Of a stretch of DNA of 61,527 nucleotides, positions 35,533 to 44,628 are shown one piece after another. Source of the stretch: Xylanimonas cellulosilytica (lineage in GTDB: Bacteria; Actinomycetota; Actinomycetes; Actinomycetales; Actinomycetaceae); assembly GCA_001072465.1 (NCBI GenBank), contig JVKM01000038.1:1-61527 (forward strand). Reading direction: 5' to 3'. Numbering within the stretch: the first letter of the stretch is position 1; each line of letters opens with the position of its first letter. The position numbers and the translations under genes are program-made. The notes under the pieces were generated by a model. It was given only the letters and a program-made list of their open reading frames with translations. It ran no database searches and was not told where the DNA came from.

Positions 35533-35975
35533 CGGGTGAGGGGCCCTATGTAAATTGTCTTTAGTGTGATGAAAGCTAAAGTAAAAAGCTGGCAGCCGCG
35601 TAACACTTGTTCGTCATCCCAGTAGTTGGATCTTTGACCTGCTCGTCCATACCATCTGACCTTCCAGATAGAAATCCAGCCCGTCCGCTCCGAGGGAGCG
35701 GCGGGCTGAACGGTTACCTGAAGTTTACAACGTCGTCCGTTTCGGACTCAAGTCCTTCTGTCTGTTACGCGCGAACTCACACGCTCAACGGACGAGGTTG
35801 GGGCTGAGTATGCACGTTTGTGCGGTTGTGGTGGTGTGGGTGGGAGGATTTGCGTGATGGTTGCGCAGCATTGTTGGTGTTTCGTGTCGGTTCTGCGCGT
35901 ACCCTGATGAGAAAGGACGCACCCCCAACGGTGGGGGCGCATCAGAGGACACCTCACCGTGGAGGCACACACACC
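35533..35975. other. 443-base gene-free interval at the end of the defence island
   Basis: No convincing gene. It holds a weak AT-rich hairpin CTTTAG (35559-35564) with CTAAAG (35576-35581) that may terminate the upstream transcript. A longer inverted repeat of about 14 bp (35677-35691 with 35695-35708, one bulge) has no T run. A short CCCCC/GGGGG hairpin lies near 35920-35940. GGAGG at 35961-35965 is the ribosome site of the next gene. Confidence 0.5.
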
Positions 35976-36776
35976 ATGAAGGTTCCACCCCTATCCGAGC
36001 GACCAGACACCGAGGAAGAAGAGCAAAACTTCCTCACCCCGCCGTCACGCCGCAAGAAGCGCTCCCTCGCAGCCACGCGCGCAGCGCTGCGGCCGTGGGC
36101 AATCGGCATCGGTCTTACCATGCTGGTGGCTGTGGCAGCTGTTGGTGCCTACAGGCTGGGCGCGAGCATCGGCTCGTGGAACGATCGCCCCAGCGCCGCG
36201 GCAACACCCACCGTGCACCCTGCACCCGTGCCGTCGGCGTCGAGTGAACCTCCGATGTCAGGCGGCTACGAGATCGGCCCCGACGGAGTCCTCGTGCGCC
36301 CAGCCGAGTTCGCGGCAGACACCTACACCAAACCCGAACTACCCGACGAAGCCAAAGAAAACACAGAACGAGGTGCCGAGCTCACTGCTGAGTACGTCAT
36401 CGAGACACTCACCTATGCCTGGAATACCGGAGACACTCAACCCTTCTCTGATATCACAGAAGCTGGAGCTAAGTTTCATGATTCCACCATCGACAGCATC
36501 AATACCTTTTATGCAAACGGATGGGTTTACGGCAACACGTCATCAGTCACGAGCATTGTGTCAGTCGAACCTATTACAGATCCAAAATGGAATGCTCAGC
36601 CCGACACTATAGGCGTCGTCTTCAAAGTGACAACTATTAACGGAACAGCTTGCATGGGGAAACAGATCGTTGTCAGCGATTCCCCATTCGACATCAGATT
36701 TGTTCTATTCATGACATGGAAAGACGGCCACTGGGTTGCTACTGAAGGGAGCGTGTCGGACTATGAGGAAAATTAG
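35976..36776 (+). CDS. Membrane-anchored extracellular protein (DUF6318-like)
   Basis: 266 residues from ATG 35976, selected by GGAGG ten bases upstream. A charged cytoplasmic N-terminus (EEEEQNFLTPPSRRKKRS) precedes a single transmembrane segment AIGIGLTMLVAVAAVGAYRL (about residues 48-67), then a Pro/Ala/Ser linker. The extracellular domain (about residues 115-266) has TAEYVIETLTYAWNTGDTQPF and a later GWVYGNTSSV, similar in style to the actinobacterial DUF6318 domain. The end overlaps the next gene by 14 bases, so the two are likely a functional pair. Confidence 0.7.
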   Translation: MKVPPLSERPDTEEEEQNFLTPPSRRKKRSLAATRAALRPWAIGIGLTMLVAVAAVGAYRLGASIGSWNDRPSAAATPTVHPAPVPSASSEPPMSGGYEIGPDGVLVRPAEFAADTYTKPELPDEAKENTERGAELTAEYVIETLTYAWNTGDTQPFSDITEAGAKFHDSTIDSINTFYANGWVYGNTSSVTSIVSVEPITDPKWNAQPDTIGVVFKVTTINGTACMGKQIVVSDSPFDIRFVLFMTWKDGHWVATEGSVSDYEEN

Positions 36777-37731
36777 TTGGATTACTCTCGGCATGATTAT
36801 TCTCCCCATGATCAGCCTATGCACCCATGTGCCCACAGCAAGAGCTGATGATATCTCTAACCCATCGTCCAGCTCATGTTCCGGCGGTGGATCATGGCAA
36901 TTTGGAATATGCAGGACTGGCCAACAAGACGCCGCAGAAGTATATGCAAACGATCATCAACCACAGCAGAACCCCGGGCAGCAACAATCATCAAGCAATC
37001 CATCGACTGTCAACGACCAGAGGGCTCAGCTTACTGCCGATGCAGCAGCATCTCCAGAGGCGCGCACCTATGCGGAGGATGATCAGTGTGATGGCCGCAC
37101 GATGCACACGGTGACGTTGCCGGATGGGACTGAATCTAAGCCATTTGTGTGTACACACATCACGCGGAAGGGGGACGGCAATAACGCGGGGCAGCTCCCA
37201 ACCACTCGCGAGATTCTGTACTACGCGGCCACAACGATCCACGCTGACGGTGCTGGCCTTCACAAGCGGCCCGAAGGTGTGTCGTACACGAATAAGTACA
37301 TTCCCACGCTCGTTGCCGCCACGCATCCCACGCAGGCCCACACTGTCACGCTGTTGGGTCGGGACATCACCATCACTCTGACGGCCACGTCCTACACGTG
37401 GAGCTGGGGGGATGGAACCCCGGATCTCACCACGACCTCGCCGGGGATGCCCTGGCAAGAGGGCATGGATCCCAACACCGACCCTGCCCTGATTCGCCAC
37501 TACTACAAGGCGCCCAACGGGTGGAAATCCTTCCTCGACGGCCCATACCCCAGTGCCACGCGCACCATCACACTCACCACGACCTGGGCGGGCACGGCCA
37601 CCAACCCCTTCACGGGCGACACCCAGACCATCAACGGCCTGGTCACCACCACCGAAACAACCGGCCCATTCCCCCTCGGTCAACTCATCGTCAACAACAC
37701 CGACACCTCAGAAGAAAAACAAGGCCACTAA
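36763..37731 (+). CDS. Secreted protein with PKD-like segment
   Basis: 322 residues from ATG 36763, which overlaps the previous gene. Signal peptide RKISWITLGMIILPMISL ending near ARADD. A low-complexity Ser/Gln/Asn region follows, then a domain with two Cys (DDQCDGRTMHTVTLPDG; KPFVCTHITRKGDG). A PKD-like strand TATSYTWSWGDGTPDLTTTS lies near residue 207, and Thr-rich beta strands at the end. No sortase motif or enzyme motif is seen. The first part is less GC-rich than the backbone, which hints at acquisition with the neighbouring gene. Function is unknown. Confidence 0.7.
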   Translation: MRKISWITLGMIILPMISLCTHVPTARADDISNPSSSSCSGGGSWQFGICRTGQQDAAEVYANDHQPQQNPGQQQSSSNPSTVNDQRAQLTADAAASPEARTYAEDDQCDGRTMHTVTLPDGTESKPFVCTHITRKGDGNNAGQLPTTREILYYAATTIHADGAGLHKRPEGVSYTNKYIPTLVAATHPTQAHTVTLLGRDITITLTATSYTWSWGDGTPDLTTTSPGMPWQEGMDPNTDPALIRHYYKAPNGWKSFLDGPYPSATRTITLTTTWAGTATNPFTGDTQTINGLVTTTETTGPFPLGQLIVNNTDTSEEKQGH

Positions 37732-37751
37732 CACGCCGAGCAGGCGCGTAT

Positions 37752-38624
37752 CTACGCCACCACCATGGCAACCGTGCCCGCACACATGAGGGCGAGGCCG
37801 AGCAAGTAGCGCGGTGTGAAACGCTCGTGAAACGCCACGGCTGACACGGCGACGGTCACGAGGATCGACAGCTTATCGATGGGCACCACGACCGAGGCAG
37901 GCCCATCCTTCAACGCGTGATAGTACGCCAGCCACGACGCGCACGTCGCAGCACCCGACGCGACGATAAACGCCAGCTCGCGACCCGGAATCGACCTCAC
38001 CTCGCCCATGCGGCCCTGCGCGCCGACGATCACCCACGCCATCGCCAGCACCACCAGCGTGCGCACCGCCGTCCCCAGCGTCGGATCAACCCCAGAAATG
38101 CCGACCTTCCCAAGGGTCGACGTCAGCGCGGCAAACAGAGCGGACGCGAGCGCGAACGTCAGCCAGCTCCCGCCCCCGCGCAGTGCGCGAGGAAGGCCCG
38201 ATAGCTCAGCGGGTTCCACCATCAGAAGCGTCCCCGCCGTGATCGCGATAATCCCGGCCGTGCCCCACACGCTCACCGGCTCGCCCAGCAGAATGAGCGC
38301 GAGGATGATCGCCAGGACCGTCGATAGCTTGTCGATCGGCGCCACGCGGGATACGTCCCCCCGAGACAGCGCCGCGAAGTAGCACAGCCACGAGGCGCCC
38401 GTCGCCAACCCGGACAAGACCAGGAACAGCGCAGATGCCCCGTCGATAGATGTAACGCCGGAGGCCGTTCCCGTCAGCGCCGCCATGCCCCACGCCCCCG
38501 CGGCCACGACAACTGTGCGCAGCGCCGTCGCGACCGTCGAACTCGTCGACGCGACGCCCGCCTTCGCCAGGATGGCAGTCAGCCCCGCGAACAGGGCTGA
38601 CAAGCAGGCGGCGAGGATCCACAT
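37752..38624 (-). CDS. EamA/DMT family transporter
   Basis: 290-residue exporter of the drug/metabolite transporter superfamily with ten predicted transmembrane helices in two EamA repeats. Each repeat contains a matching motif: GASWLCYFAALSRGDVSRVAPIDKLS in the first (split over a helix and loop) and CASWLAYYHALKDGPASVVVPIDKLS in the second, evidence of internal duplication. The substrate is unknown (metabolite or amino-acid efflux is typical). It converges on the secreted-protein gene with only 20 bases between them, and no terminator is visible there. Confidence 0.9.
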   Translation of the reverse strand: MWILAACLSALFAGLTAILAKAGVASTSSTVATALRTVVVAAGAWGMAALTGTASGVTSIDGASALFLVLSGLATGASWLCYFAALSRGDVSRVAPIDKLSTVLAIILALILLGEPVSVWGTAGIIAITAGTLLMVEPAELSGLPRALRGGGSWLTFALASALFAALTSTLGKVGISGVDPTLGTAVRTLVVLAMAWVIVGAQGRMGEVRSIPGRELAFIVASGAATCASWLAYYHALKDGPASVVVPIDKLSILVTVAVSAVAFHERFTPRYLLGLALMCAGTVAMVVA

Positions 38625-38671
38625 GAGACCAGCCTAGGCCCGGAATGGGCGGTACATGGGAGCGGGACTTA

Positions 38672-38685
38672 GCCCCGGCCTCGTC
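38672..38685 (-). repeat. GACGAGGCCGGGGC motif copy upstream of EcsC gene
   Basis: Exact 14-base motif, single, in the divergent gap between the EamA exporter gene and the first EcsC-family gene. Confidence 0.85.
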
Positions 38686-38773
38686 AATCCTGGGCTGAGA
38701 GGGCAACCAGCAGGCGCTAGAGTGGGTCCACGTAAGTGCGCTGTCCGCGCGTCGCGAGACGAGGAGGAATTCG

Positions 38774-39745
38774 ATGCCCGACACGACGAACGCCCGCGCC
38801 CACAGCAGCCAGCCGGCTGGAGTTACAGCGGGGCAGCAACCCGAGGTGGAACAGCGAGCGCTCGACTTCCTAGCGAAGGTCGTGCGCGTGCCCGGCGTGC
38901 GCGTCAACCGCGAGGAGTTCCTGCGTCAGGAGCTGCGCAAACTCCACCTGAGTGACGACGTCATCGCACGTGCGATCGACTCGAATCCGTTGCATGCCGG
39001 AGTCTCCCTGACCGCGATCGACAGGCTCGCAGAGGAGGCAATCTCCTACGAGACGAACAAGGCGGCGGCCATCTCCTTCGTCGCGGGTATCCCCGGTGGC
39101 TTCGCGATGCTCGGCACGATCCCCGCGGACCTGATGCAGTATTACGCGCACGCGCTGAGGATCATGCAAAAGCTCGCCTACCTGTACGGCTGGGGCGAGC
39201 TCCTCCCGGACGGCCGAGACGCTGACGACGACACACTCGGAGTGCTCGCCGTGTTTTTCGGCGTCATGCTGGGGGTCGGGGGCGCCGCCCAGTCCCTGAC
39301 GGCTTTCGCGCGCGTGGCCGCCAAGACCGCCTACCAGAACCACGCGACAAAACGCGCCCTGATGAGCATCACCTGGTACCCGGTCGTCAAGCACAGCCTG
39401 CGTCTCATCGGCATCAACATCACGAAGAGCACCGCCGCCAAGGGATTCTCGAAGGTGCTCCCCGTCATTGGCGGCGTTGTGTCGAGCGGCTTGACTTTTA
39501 TGTCGCTTCAGTCGCAGTCATCTCGACTGAAGAAGCATCTGCGCGAGCTGCCTCCTCCCGGAATTGAGGCCGAGATGTGGAAGCGGGTCATCACGACAGC
39601 GAACTCTGTTGAACAGGAACAGGACATCGTGGGAGCTGTTGATGCGGCTTTCCAAGGGAGAGTGGGGATCGCTGCGGTTGGCGTGGTGAGTGCTGCGTCG
39701 GGTGTCACCAGTGGTGTCAAGGGGCTCTTCGGGCGCCGCAAGTAA
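38774..39745 (+). CDS. EcsC family protein (copy 1)
   Basis: 323 residues, ATG 38774 with GAGGAGGAA upstream. It carries an amphipathic/hydrophobic core typical of EcsC proteins: AISFVAGIPGGFAMLGTIPADLMQ and YAHALRIMQKLAYLYGW, then LGVLAVFFGVMLGVGGAAQS. EcsC was named for its position in the Bacillus ecs locus and has no defined activity. It is related to, but more distant from, the tandem pair at 42.4-44.6 kb. Confidence 0.8.
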   Translation: MPDTTNARAHSSQPAGVTAGQQPEVEQRALDFLAKVVRVPGVRVNREEFLRQELRKLHLSDDVIARAIDSNPLHAGVSLTAIDRLAEEAISYETNKAAAISFVAGIPGGFAMLGTIPADLMQYYAHALRIMQKLAYLYGWGELLPDGRDADDDTLGVLAVFFGVMLGVGGAAQSLTAFARVAAKTAYQNHATKRALMSITWYPVVKHSLRLIGINITKSTAAKGFSKVLPVIGGVVSSGLTFMSLQSQSSRLKKHLRELPPPGIEAEMWKRVITTANSVEQEQDIVGAVDAAFQGRVGIAAVGVVSAASGVTSGVKGLFGRRK

Positions 39746-39755
39746 CGACATCACC

Positions 39756-39810
39756 GACGAGGCCGGGGCCGGGACCGCGCGAATTAGCGGTACGCAGCCC
39801 TGGCCTCGTT
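39756..39810. terminator. Hairpin made of two facing backbone motifs after EcsC copy 1
   Basis: Arm one is the exact 14-mer GACGAGGCCGGGGC (39756-39769); arm two is GCCCTGGCCTCGTT (39797-39810), one internal change that still pairs as G-U. It starts 11 bases after the EcsC stop, so a terminator role is likely, though no T run is visible. Confidence 0.6.
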
Positions 39811-39875
39811 ACCGTGTATATCCCGCCACTGTTTGCCCCTCGCGCGCGCCTGGGGGCGGGGAAACCTGCCACGAT

Positions 39876-41369
39876 ATGCGGGTGAATGAGACGATTGACC
39901 CGGCCCTGGCCTCGTCCATGACGGAGGCGGGCCCGCTGATCCTGCAGGCTTTCGCCTGGGACATGGTGCCGGACGCCAGCCACTGGCGCTACCTCGCCGC
40001 CCGCGCCCAGGCGATCGCAGACTTGGGCGTGACTATCATCTGGCTGCCGCCCGCCTACAAGGGGCACGAGGGCATCAAGGACGTCGGCTACGGCGTCTAC
40101 GACCTGTACGACCTGGGCGAGTTCGACCAGAGGGGCTCCGTGCCCACGAAGTACGGGACGAAGGACGAGTACCTGGCAGCCATCGAGGCTCTGCACGCGG
40201 CGGGCATCGCCGTGTGCGCCGACATCGTCCTCAACCACCGCATGGGCGCTGACGCGTCCGAGACCGTGCGAGCCACCCCGATCAACCCCCAGAACCGCCA
40301 TGAGGCCATCGGAGAGCCCGAGACGATCGAGGCGTGGACCCGTTTCACGTTCCCGGGGCGCGCGGGCGTCTACTCGGACTTCACGTGGGACTGGACGTGC
40401 TTCCACGGCATCGACTGGGATGAAGCGACGAAACGCAACGGCCTGTGGCTCTTCGAAGGCAAGCAGTGGAATGACTCCGTCGACACCGAGTTCGGCAACT
40501 TCGACTACCTGATGGGCTGCGATGTGCACGTCACCGACCCCCGCGTCAGCGAGGAGCTGGACCGCTGGGGTCAGTGGTACGTCGAGACGACCGGCGTGGA
40601 TGGTCTGCGCCTGGATGCCGTCAAGCACGTGGGATCGGACTTCTACGCCCGCTGGCTGAACGACCTGCGCGCCTCGACGGGCCGCCCCCTGCCCGCCGTC
40701 GGCGAGTACTGGAGCGGCGACGTGCGCGAGCTCGAGGGCTACCTTGAACGGGTCCCCAACGTCATGCTCTTCGACGTTCCCCTGCACTACCACCTGCATG
40801 ATGCGTCGGTGTCGGACGGCAACGTGGACCTGTCGCGCCTGTGGGAGAACACTCTGACGGCATCCCGCCCCGACAAGTCCGTCACCTTCGTCGAAAATCA
40901 CGACACCCAGCCCGGCCAGTCCCTGGCCTCCACGGTCGCCCCCTGGTTTAAGGCGGCCGCCTACGCCCTCATCCTCTTCAACGAGGCCGGGGTTCCCTGC
41001 GTGTTCTGGGGTGACCTCCTCGGTTCCCCTGATTCCGACGATCTGCCTGCTGTGCGTGAGCTGCCGATCCTCATGTCGATTCGCGCCCGCGCGGCCGTCG
41101 GCCCGCAGCACAACGCTTTCGACAACCCTGACGTCGTGGGCTTTGCCCGCGAAGGCAAGGCAGAGATCCCCGGCTCCGGCTGCGCCGTCATCCTCTCCGA
41201 CCGTATGGGCGCCGAGAAGACCCTCTACGTGGGCCATCGTCACGCGGGCCAGGAGTGGGAGTGTATCCTCGGAGGCCACCCGTCCGTGCGCGTCGCGGAC
41301 GACGGAACGCTCACCGGCATCGTCAGCGACGGCGGCCTTAGCGTCTACGTGCCCCGCCGCAGCGAGTAG
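39876..41369 (+). CDS. Alpha-amylase family glycoside hydrolase (GH13)
   Basis: 497-residue intracellular alpha-glucan hydrolase; no signal peptide. Start ATG 39876 is the first in-frame ATG near the homologous start ILQAFAWDM. GH13 regions: DIVLNHRMGADAS (region I), GLRLDAVKHVG with the nucleophile Asp, AVGEYWSGD with the acid/base Glu, and FVENHDTQPGQS with the third Asp. The layout resembles cytoplasmic AmyS-type enzymes acting on glycogen or maltodextrin. A 12-mer of the backbone motif lies inside (40981-40992, coding N-E-A-G) and a one-mismatch copy near the start (39903-39916). Confidence 0.93.
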   Translation: MRVNETIDPALASSMTEAGPLILQAFAWDMVPDASHWRYLAARAQAIADLGVTIIWLPPAYKGHEGIKDVGYGVYDLYDLGEFDQRGSVPTKYGTKDEYLAAIEALHAAGIAVCADIVLNHRMGADASETVRATPINPQNRHEAIGEPETIEAWTRFTFPGRAGVYSDFTWDWTCFHGIDWDEATKRNGLWLFEGKQWNDSVDTEFGNFDYLMGCDVHVTDPRVSEELDRWGQWYVETTGVDGLRLDAVKHVGSDFYARWLNDLRASTGRPLPAVGEYWSGDVRELEGYLERVPNVMLFDVPLHYHLHDASVSDGNVDLSRLWENTLTASRPDKSVTFVENHDTQPGQSLASTVAPWFKAAAYALILFNEAGVPCVFWGDLLGSPDSDDLPAVRELPILMSIRARAAVGPQHNAFDNPDVVGFAREGKAEIPGSGCAVILSDRMGAEKTLYVGHRHAGQEWECILGGHPSVRVADDGTLTGIVSDGGLSVYVPRRSE

Positions 41370-41389
41370 AACGCCGACCGTATAACGAA

Positions 41390-41421
41390 CCCCGGCCTCG
41401 TCCGAAAAGACGAGGCCGGGG
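41390..41421. terminator. Bidirectional hairpin from two perfectly facing backbone motifs
   Basis: CCCCGGCCTCGTC (41390-41402) and GACGAGGCCGGGG (41409-41421) form a perfect 13-bp stem with a 6-base loop CGAAAA. It lies between the amylase gene and the convergent YbjN/TPR gene, so it can terminate both. Confidence 0.85.
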
Positions 41422-41439
41422 AACGTTTCCGTGCGAGCG

Positions 41440-42258
41440 TTACTCGCTCGCGCCACCCAGTGCGGGGATCCGCTCGATCTGCTCCTTGAAGAAGGACTCG
41501 GATGCGGAGATGAAACGGTCGATGTTGATCGATACCTGCGCGTCAGTCATGCCGTAGCGAGACGAGACGAACTGCTCGGCGCACACGCGCTGCGTGCCGT
41601 CATCCAGCGTTGCCACGTAGACCTTGGGCCACTTGGTGGCCGCGTTCCAGTCGTTGCACGCCTGGATGAGGCGCGGGCGCAGCTCCATTGACACATCCTC
41701 GCGGATGCCGCCCCACATGCTCAGATCCGCGCCGTCGTCGATCACGGAGAACACGTAGTAGCCGTTTGTGAAGCCCGTGCGCAGGCGATTGTCCTCAACG
41801 TCGTACCTGTAGTCGTTGCGCTCGAAGAAGTCGATAAGTGCACGCATGTCGAGGGGGCGCACGACTGTGCGACGCTCGAGGGCGCGCTTGCACTCCTCGA
41901 TGACCTGCGGAGCGTCCTCGTGGGTCGGATCCATCGCGAGGCACTGCTCCAGGTACGTCATGGCGCTTTCTTCCTCGTCCTGCCAGTAGAGGGCAGTGCC
42001 GATGCGGTAGTACCACTGCGGGTCCGCCATGCCCTCGGCCTCAACGCTGCGCAGCAGCTCCACCGCGTGCTTGATGTGTTCCTGGAAGGAATCCATGTAG
42101 GGCTGGGCGTAGTTGATGTAGGCGCGCGCCAGCAGGCTGGTCAGCTCGTAGTCCATCGCGGCCGGGGGCTGTCCCTCGATGAGCGCGATGATCTTCTGGT
42201 GTTCCTTCTCCTCATGGAGAAGAGCAATCTGGTTGATGAGCGACTCACGAGATTCCAC
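41440..42258 (-). CDS. TPR and YbjN domain protein
   Basis: 272 residues, GTG start at 42258 with AAGGAG eight bases upstream. N-terminal tetratricopeptide-like helices (SLLARAYINYAQPYMDSFQEHI; WYYRIGTALYWQDEEESAMTYL) are followed by a YbjN-type C-terminal domain (DYRYDVEDNRLRTGFTNGYY; ACNDWNAATKWPKVYVATL; SRYGMTDAQVSINIDRFI). YbjN resembles a type III secretion chaperone fold and is linked to stress and motility in E. coli. The target here is unknown. It ends near the motif hairpin. Confidence 0.82.
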   Translation of the reverse strand: MESRESLINQIALLHEEKEHQKIIALIEGQPPAAMDYELTSLLARAYINYAQPYMDSFQEHIKHAVELLRSVEAEGMADPQWYYRIGTALYWQDEEESAMTYLEQCLAMDPTHEDAPQVIEECKRALERRTVVRPLDMRALIDFFERNDYRYDVEDNRLRTGFTNGYYVFSVIDDGADLSMWGGIREDVSMELRPRLIQACNDWNAATKWPKVYVATLDDGTQRVCAEQFVSSRYGMTDAQVSINIDRFISASESFFKEQIERIPALGGASE

Positions 42259-42397
42259 GGAAGCTCCTTCGTATCGAGGCCGAATCTGACTACCAGGTCA
42301 CAAGCATAACAGGGGACGCGGACGTGCCATAGCACCGATCGCGGCCCTCACTGTGTAGTGTTGGTGAGTTAGCGACCGCGAGAGAAACGGGGAGAGC

Positions 42398-43456
42398 ATG
42401 TCTGACGATCTGCGTGCACGCATGAGCGAGTCCGACGCCGCCCACTGGGACGAAATCCAGCGGTGGAAGGACACGCAGATGCGCCCGATCCGCCCCCGAG
42501 TCATCTCCCAGCGCGTCCGCTCGGCGGCCCTCGCGCCCCTGGGTAAGGCGGTGTCCATCGCGCGCAAGGTGCCCGGCGGCGAGGCGCTGACCCGAACCGT
42601 GTCCTCCGCTGCCCTCGGCCTCGTCGAGCTGGCAGCCTCCGCGTCCGAGGCCTCGGTGCGCCGCAAGCGCATCCTCAAGGCCTACCGTTCCGCGGGCTTT
42701 GACGTGCGGACCCTGCAGGACATCCGCTCGCTGACGCTCGACGACATCCTCGCCGTCAAGCCCCGCCTGAGCCTGGCCTACTCGACGACCGCGGCCGCCG
42801 AGGGAGCGGTGAGCGGTGTGTTCGCCTCGGGTGGCTCTGTTGCCGCAGTGCTTGGCATGGGCGTGGCTTCCGCCCCTGGAGTGGGGGTCACGGCCTCGGC
42901 GATCGCCGTTGATATCACGAGCTTCCTGGCCGCCGCGACCCGCCTCGTCGCCCACACGGCCGCGTACTACGGCTACGACTCGGAGGACCCCACCGAGCGG
43001 CTCTTCTCCACGATGGTGCTTTCGCAGGCGATCGATCCGACGGGCAGCGGCCACGATTTCGTCGTTGAAAAGCAGGCGACGATGCTGGCCTTCAACAAGG
43101 TGATGCGTGACCTCGCCCGGCGCGGTTCGCTCGACGGCCTCGGCGGCAACGTGGTCGTGAGCGCGATGAACTCCCTCTTCAGCGCAATGGGCGTGCGTCT
43201 GGCATCCCGCAAGCTCGCGCAGATCGTCCCCGTCGCGGGCGTCGTCGTGAGCGCCGGGCTCAATGCTGCCCTCATGCGTACCATCGGCGAGACCGCCGAT
43301 CACCTCTACCGCGAGCGCTTCCTTGCTGAACACTACGGCCACGTGGAGGCTGCCGACGGTGCCTCGACGGACCTGGCGAGGCCTGCCGATACCCAGGAGC
43401 TGAGCGCAGATATTGCGCGCTACGTGGAGATCACCGAGGCCGAGAGCCGCCCGTAG
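42398..43456 (+). CDS. EcsC family protein (copy 2)
   Basis: 352 residues, ATG 42398 behind GGGGAGAG. The N-terminal block (AHWDEIQRWKDTQMRPIRPR) and KVPGGEALTRTVSSAALGLVE are shared with the next gene. The hydrophobic core (VAAVLGMGVASAPGVGVTAS; TRLVAHTAAYYGYDSEDPTE) carries the EcsC signature, and an alternating Gly-rich segment near 275-300 suggests membrane association. It is tandem with the following paralogue after 65 bases. Confidence 0.85.
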   Translation: MSDDLRARMSESDAAHWDEIQRWKDTQMRPIRPRVISQRVRSAALAPLGKAVSIARKVPGGEALTRTVSSAALGLVELAASASEASVRRKRILKAYRSAGFDVRTLQDIRSLTLDDILAVKPRLSLAYSTTAAAEGAVSGVFASGGSVAAVLGMGVASAPGVGVTASAIAVDITSFLAAATRLVAHTAAYYGYDSEDPTERLFSTMVLSQAIDPTGSGHDFVVEKQATMLAFNKVMRDLARRGSLDGLGGNVVVSAMNSLFSAMGVRLASRKLAQIVPVAGVVVSAGLNAALMRTIGETADHLYRERFLAEHYGHVEAADGASTDLARPADTQELSADIARYVEITEAESRP

Positions 43457-43521
43457 GGGAGCGGCAGTCCCGCTCCTGCCGCTCCACGAACGCGCGATTG
43501 TTGGCCGTGTAGGCTGGGTGT

Positions 43522-44610
43522 ATGCCGGATTGTTCAGGAGAAGCGGGCAGCGCAGCCGACGACATGCGTGGCCGCATGACCGACGACGATCGCGCGCAGT
43601 GGGACGCGATCCAAGAATGGAAGGCCGCGCAGATCAGCCCGCGCCGTCCTCGCGTCATCACTCAGCGCATCCGTTCGTACGTGCTCACCCCTTTGAAAAA
43701 GACGGTCGACCTCGCGCGCAAGGTGCCCGGCGGGGCCGCGATTGCGGACAAGACCTCATCGGCTGTCCTGGGGCTCGTCGAGAAGGCGACATCTGCTGCC
43801 GAATCCTCGGTTCAGCGAAAGCGAATTGTGAAGGCGTATCGCCGGGCGGGCAACGACATCGAGTGCCTCGAGGACATCCGAAACCTCAACCTGGCCGAGA
43901 TCCAATCGGTCAGGCCCCACCTGAAGGTCGGATACGCCGTTGCTACCGCGACCGAGGGAGCGGTGAGCAGCATATTCGCGACGGGAGGATCGGTCGCTGC
44001 CCTCCTCGGTCTGGGCATCGCTTCGGCGCCCGGCATCGGCGTGATCGTGGGGGCGATCGGCCTCGATATCGCGACGTTCTTGGCCTCCTCTGCGCGCCTC
44101 GTGTCGCACACGGCCGCGTATTACGGGTATGACACGAAGGACCCCACAGAAAAGCTGTTTTCCGCGATGGTTTTATCCCAGGCGATCGCCCCGCGTAGCA
44201 CTGTTGGTGACCATGCCGTCGAGAAGGAGACCTCGATGCGCATGTTTAACAAGGTGGTGCGCAAGCTCACCAAACGCGGATCGATGGAGAGCATCGGGAA
44301 CAATGCGCTGACGGCGTCCGTGAACTCCTTGTTCGCGGCACTGGGCGCGCGTCTCGTCGGCCTGAAGATGGCGCAGATCCTGCCGATTATCGGCATTATC
44401 ATCGGCATGGCCCTCAACGCATCCCTCATCCGTACCATCGGCGTGACAGCGGACAACCTCTACCGAGAGCGCCTCCTGTTGGAGCGCTACGGACAGGAAG
44501 AGGCGGATGTAGAGGCCGAGGCCACGTCCGATGGGGCAGACAATCCGGATGATCTGGATGAGGAGCTCGCGCACTACGTGGAGTTTGCCGAGGCCGAGAG
44601 CCGCCTATAG
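43522..44610 (+). CDS. EcsC family protein (copy 3)
   Basis: 362 residues from ATG 43522; a shorter start at 43564 (MRGRMTDDDRAQWD) would align better with copy 2. Shared blocks are RVITQRIRSYVLTPLKKTVD, ARKVPGGAAIADKTSSAVLG, GIASAPGIGVIVGAIGLDIA and HTAAYYGYDTKDPTEKLFSA. It is clearly a recent duplicate of the preceding gene. The C-terminus is acidic. Function is unknown. Confidence 0.85.
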   Translation: MPDCSGEAGSAADDMRGRMTDDDRAQWDAIQEWKAAQISPRRPRVITQRIRSYVLTPLKKTVDLARKVPGGAAIADKTSSAVLGLVEKATSAAESSVQRKRIVKAYRRAGNDIECLEDIRNLNLAEIQSVRPHLKVGYAVATATEGAVSSIFATGGSVAALLGLGIASAPGIGVIVGAIGLDIATFLASSARLVSHTAAYYGYDTKDPTEKLFSAMVLSQAIAPRSTVGDHAVEKETSMRMFNKVVRKLTKRGSMESIGNNALTASVNSLFAALGARLVGLKMAQILPIIGIIIGMALNASLIRTIGVTADNLYRERLLLERYGQEEADVEAEATSDGADNPDDLDEELAHYVEFAEAESRL

Positions 44611-44628
44611 GCGCTCCCCGGCGCTCGG

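Noticed and set aside
35607-35807. 66-residue open frame in the gene-free gap
   Set aside because: No ribosome site, and it runs through an inverted repeat and degenerate composition.
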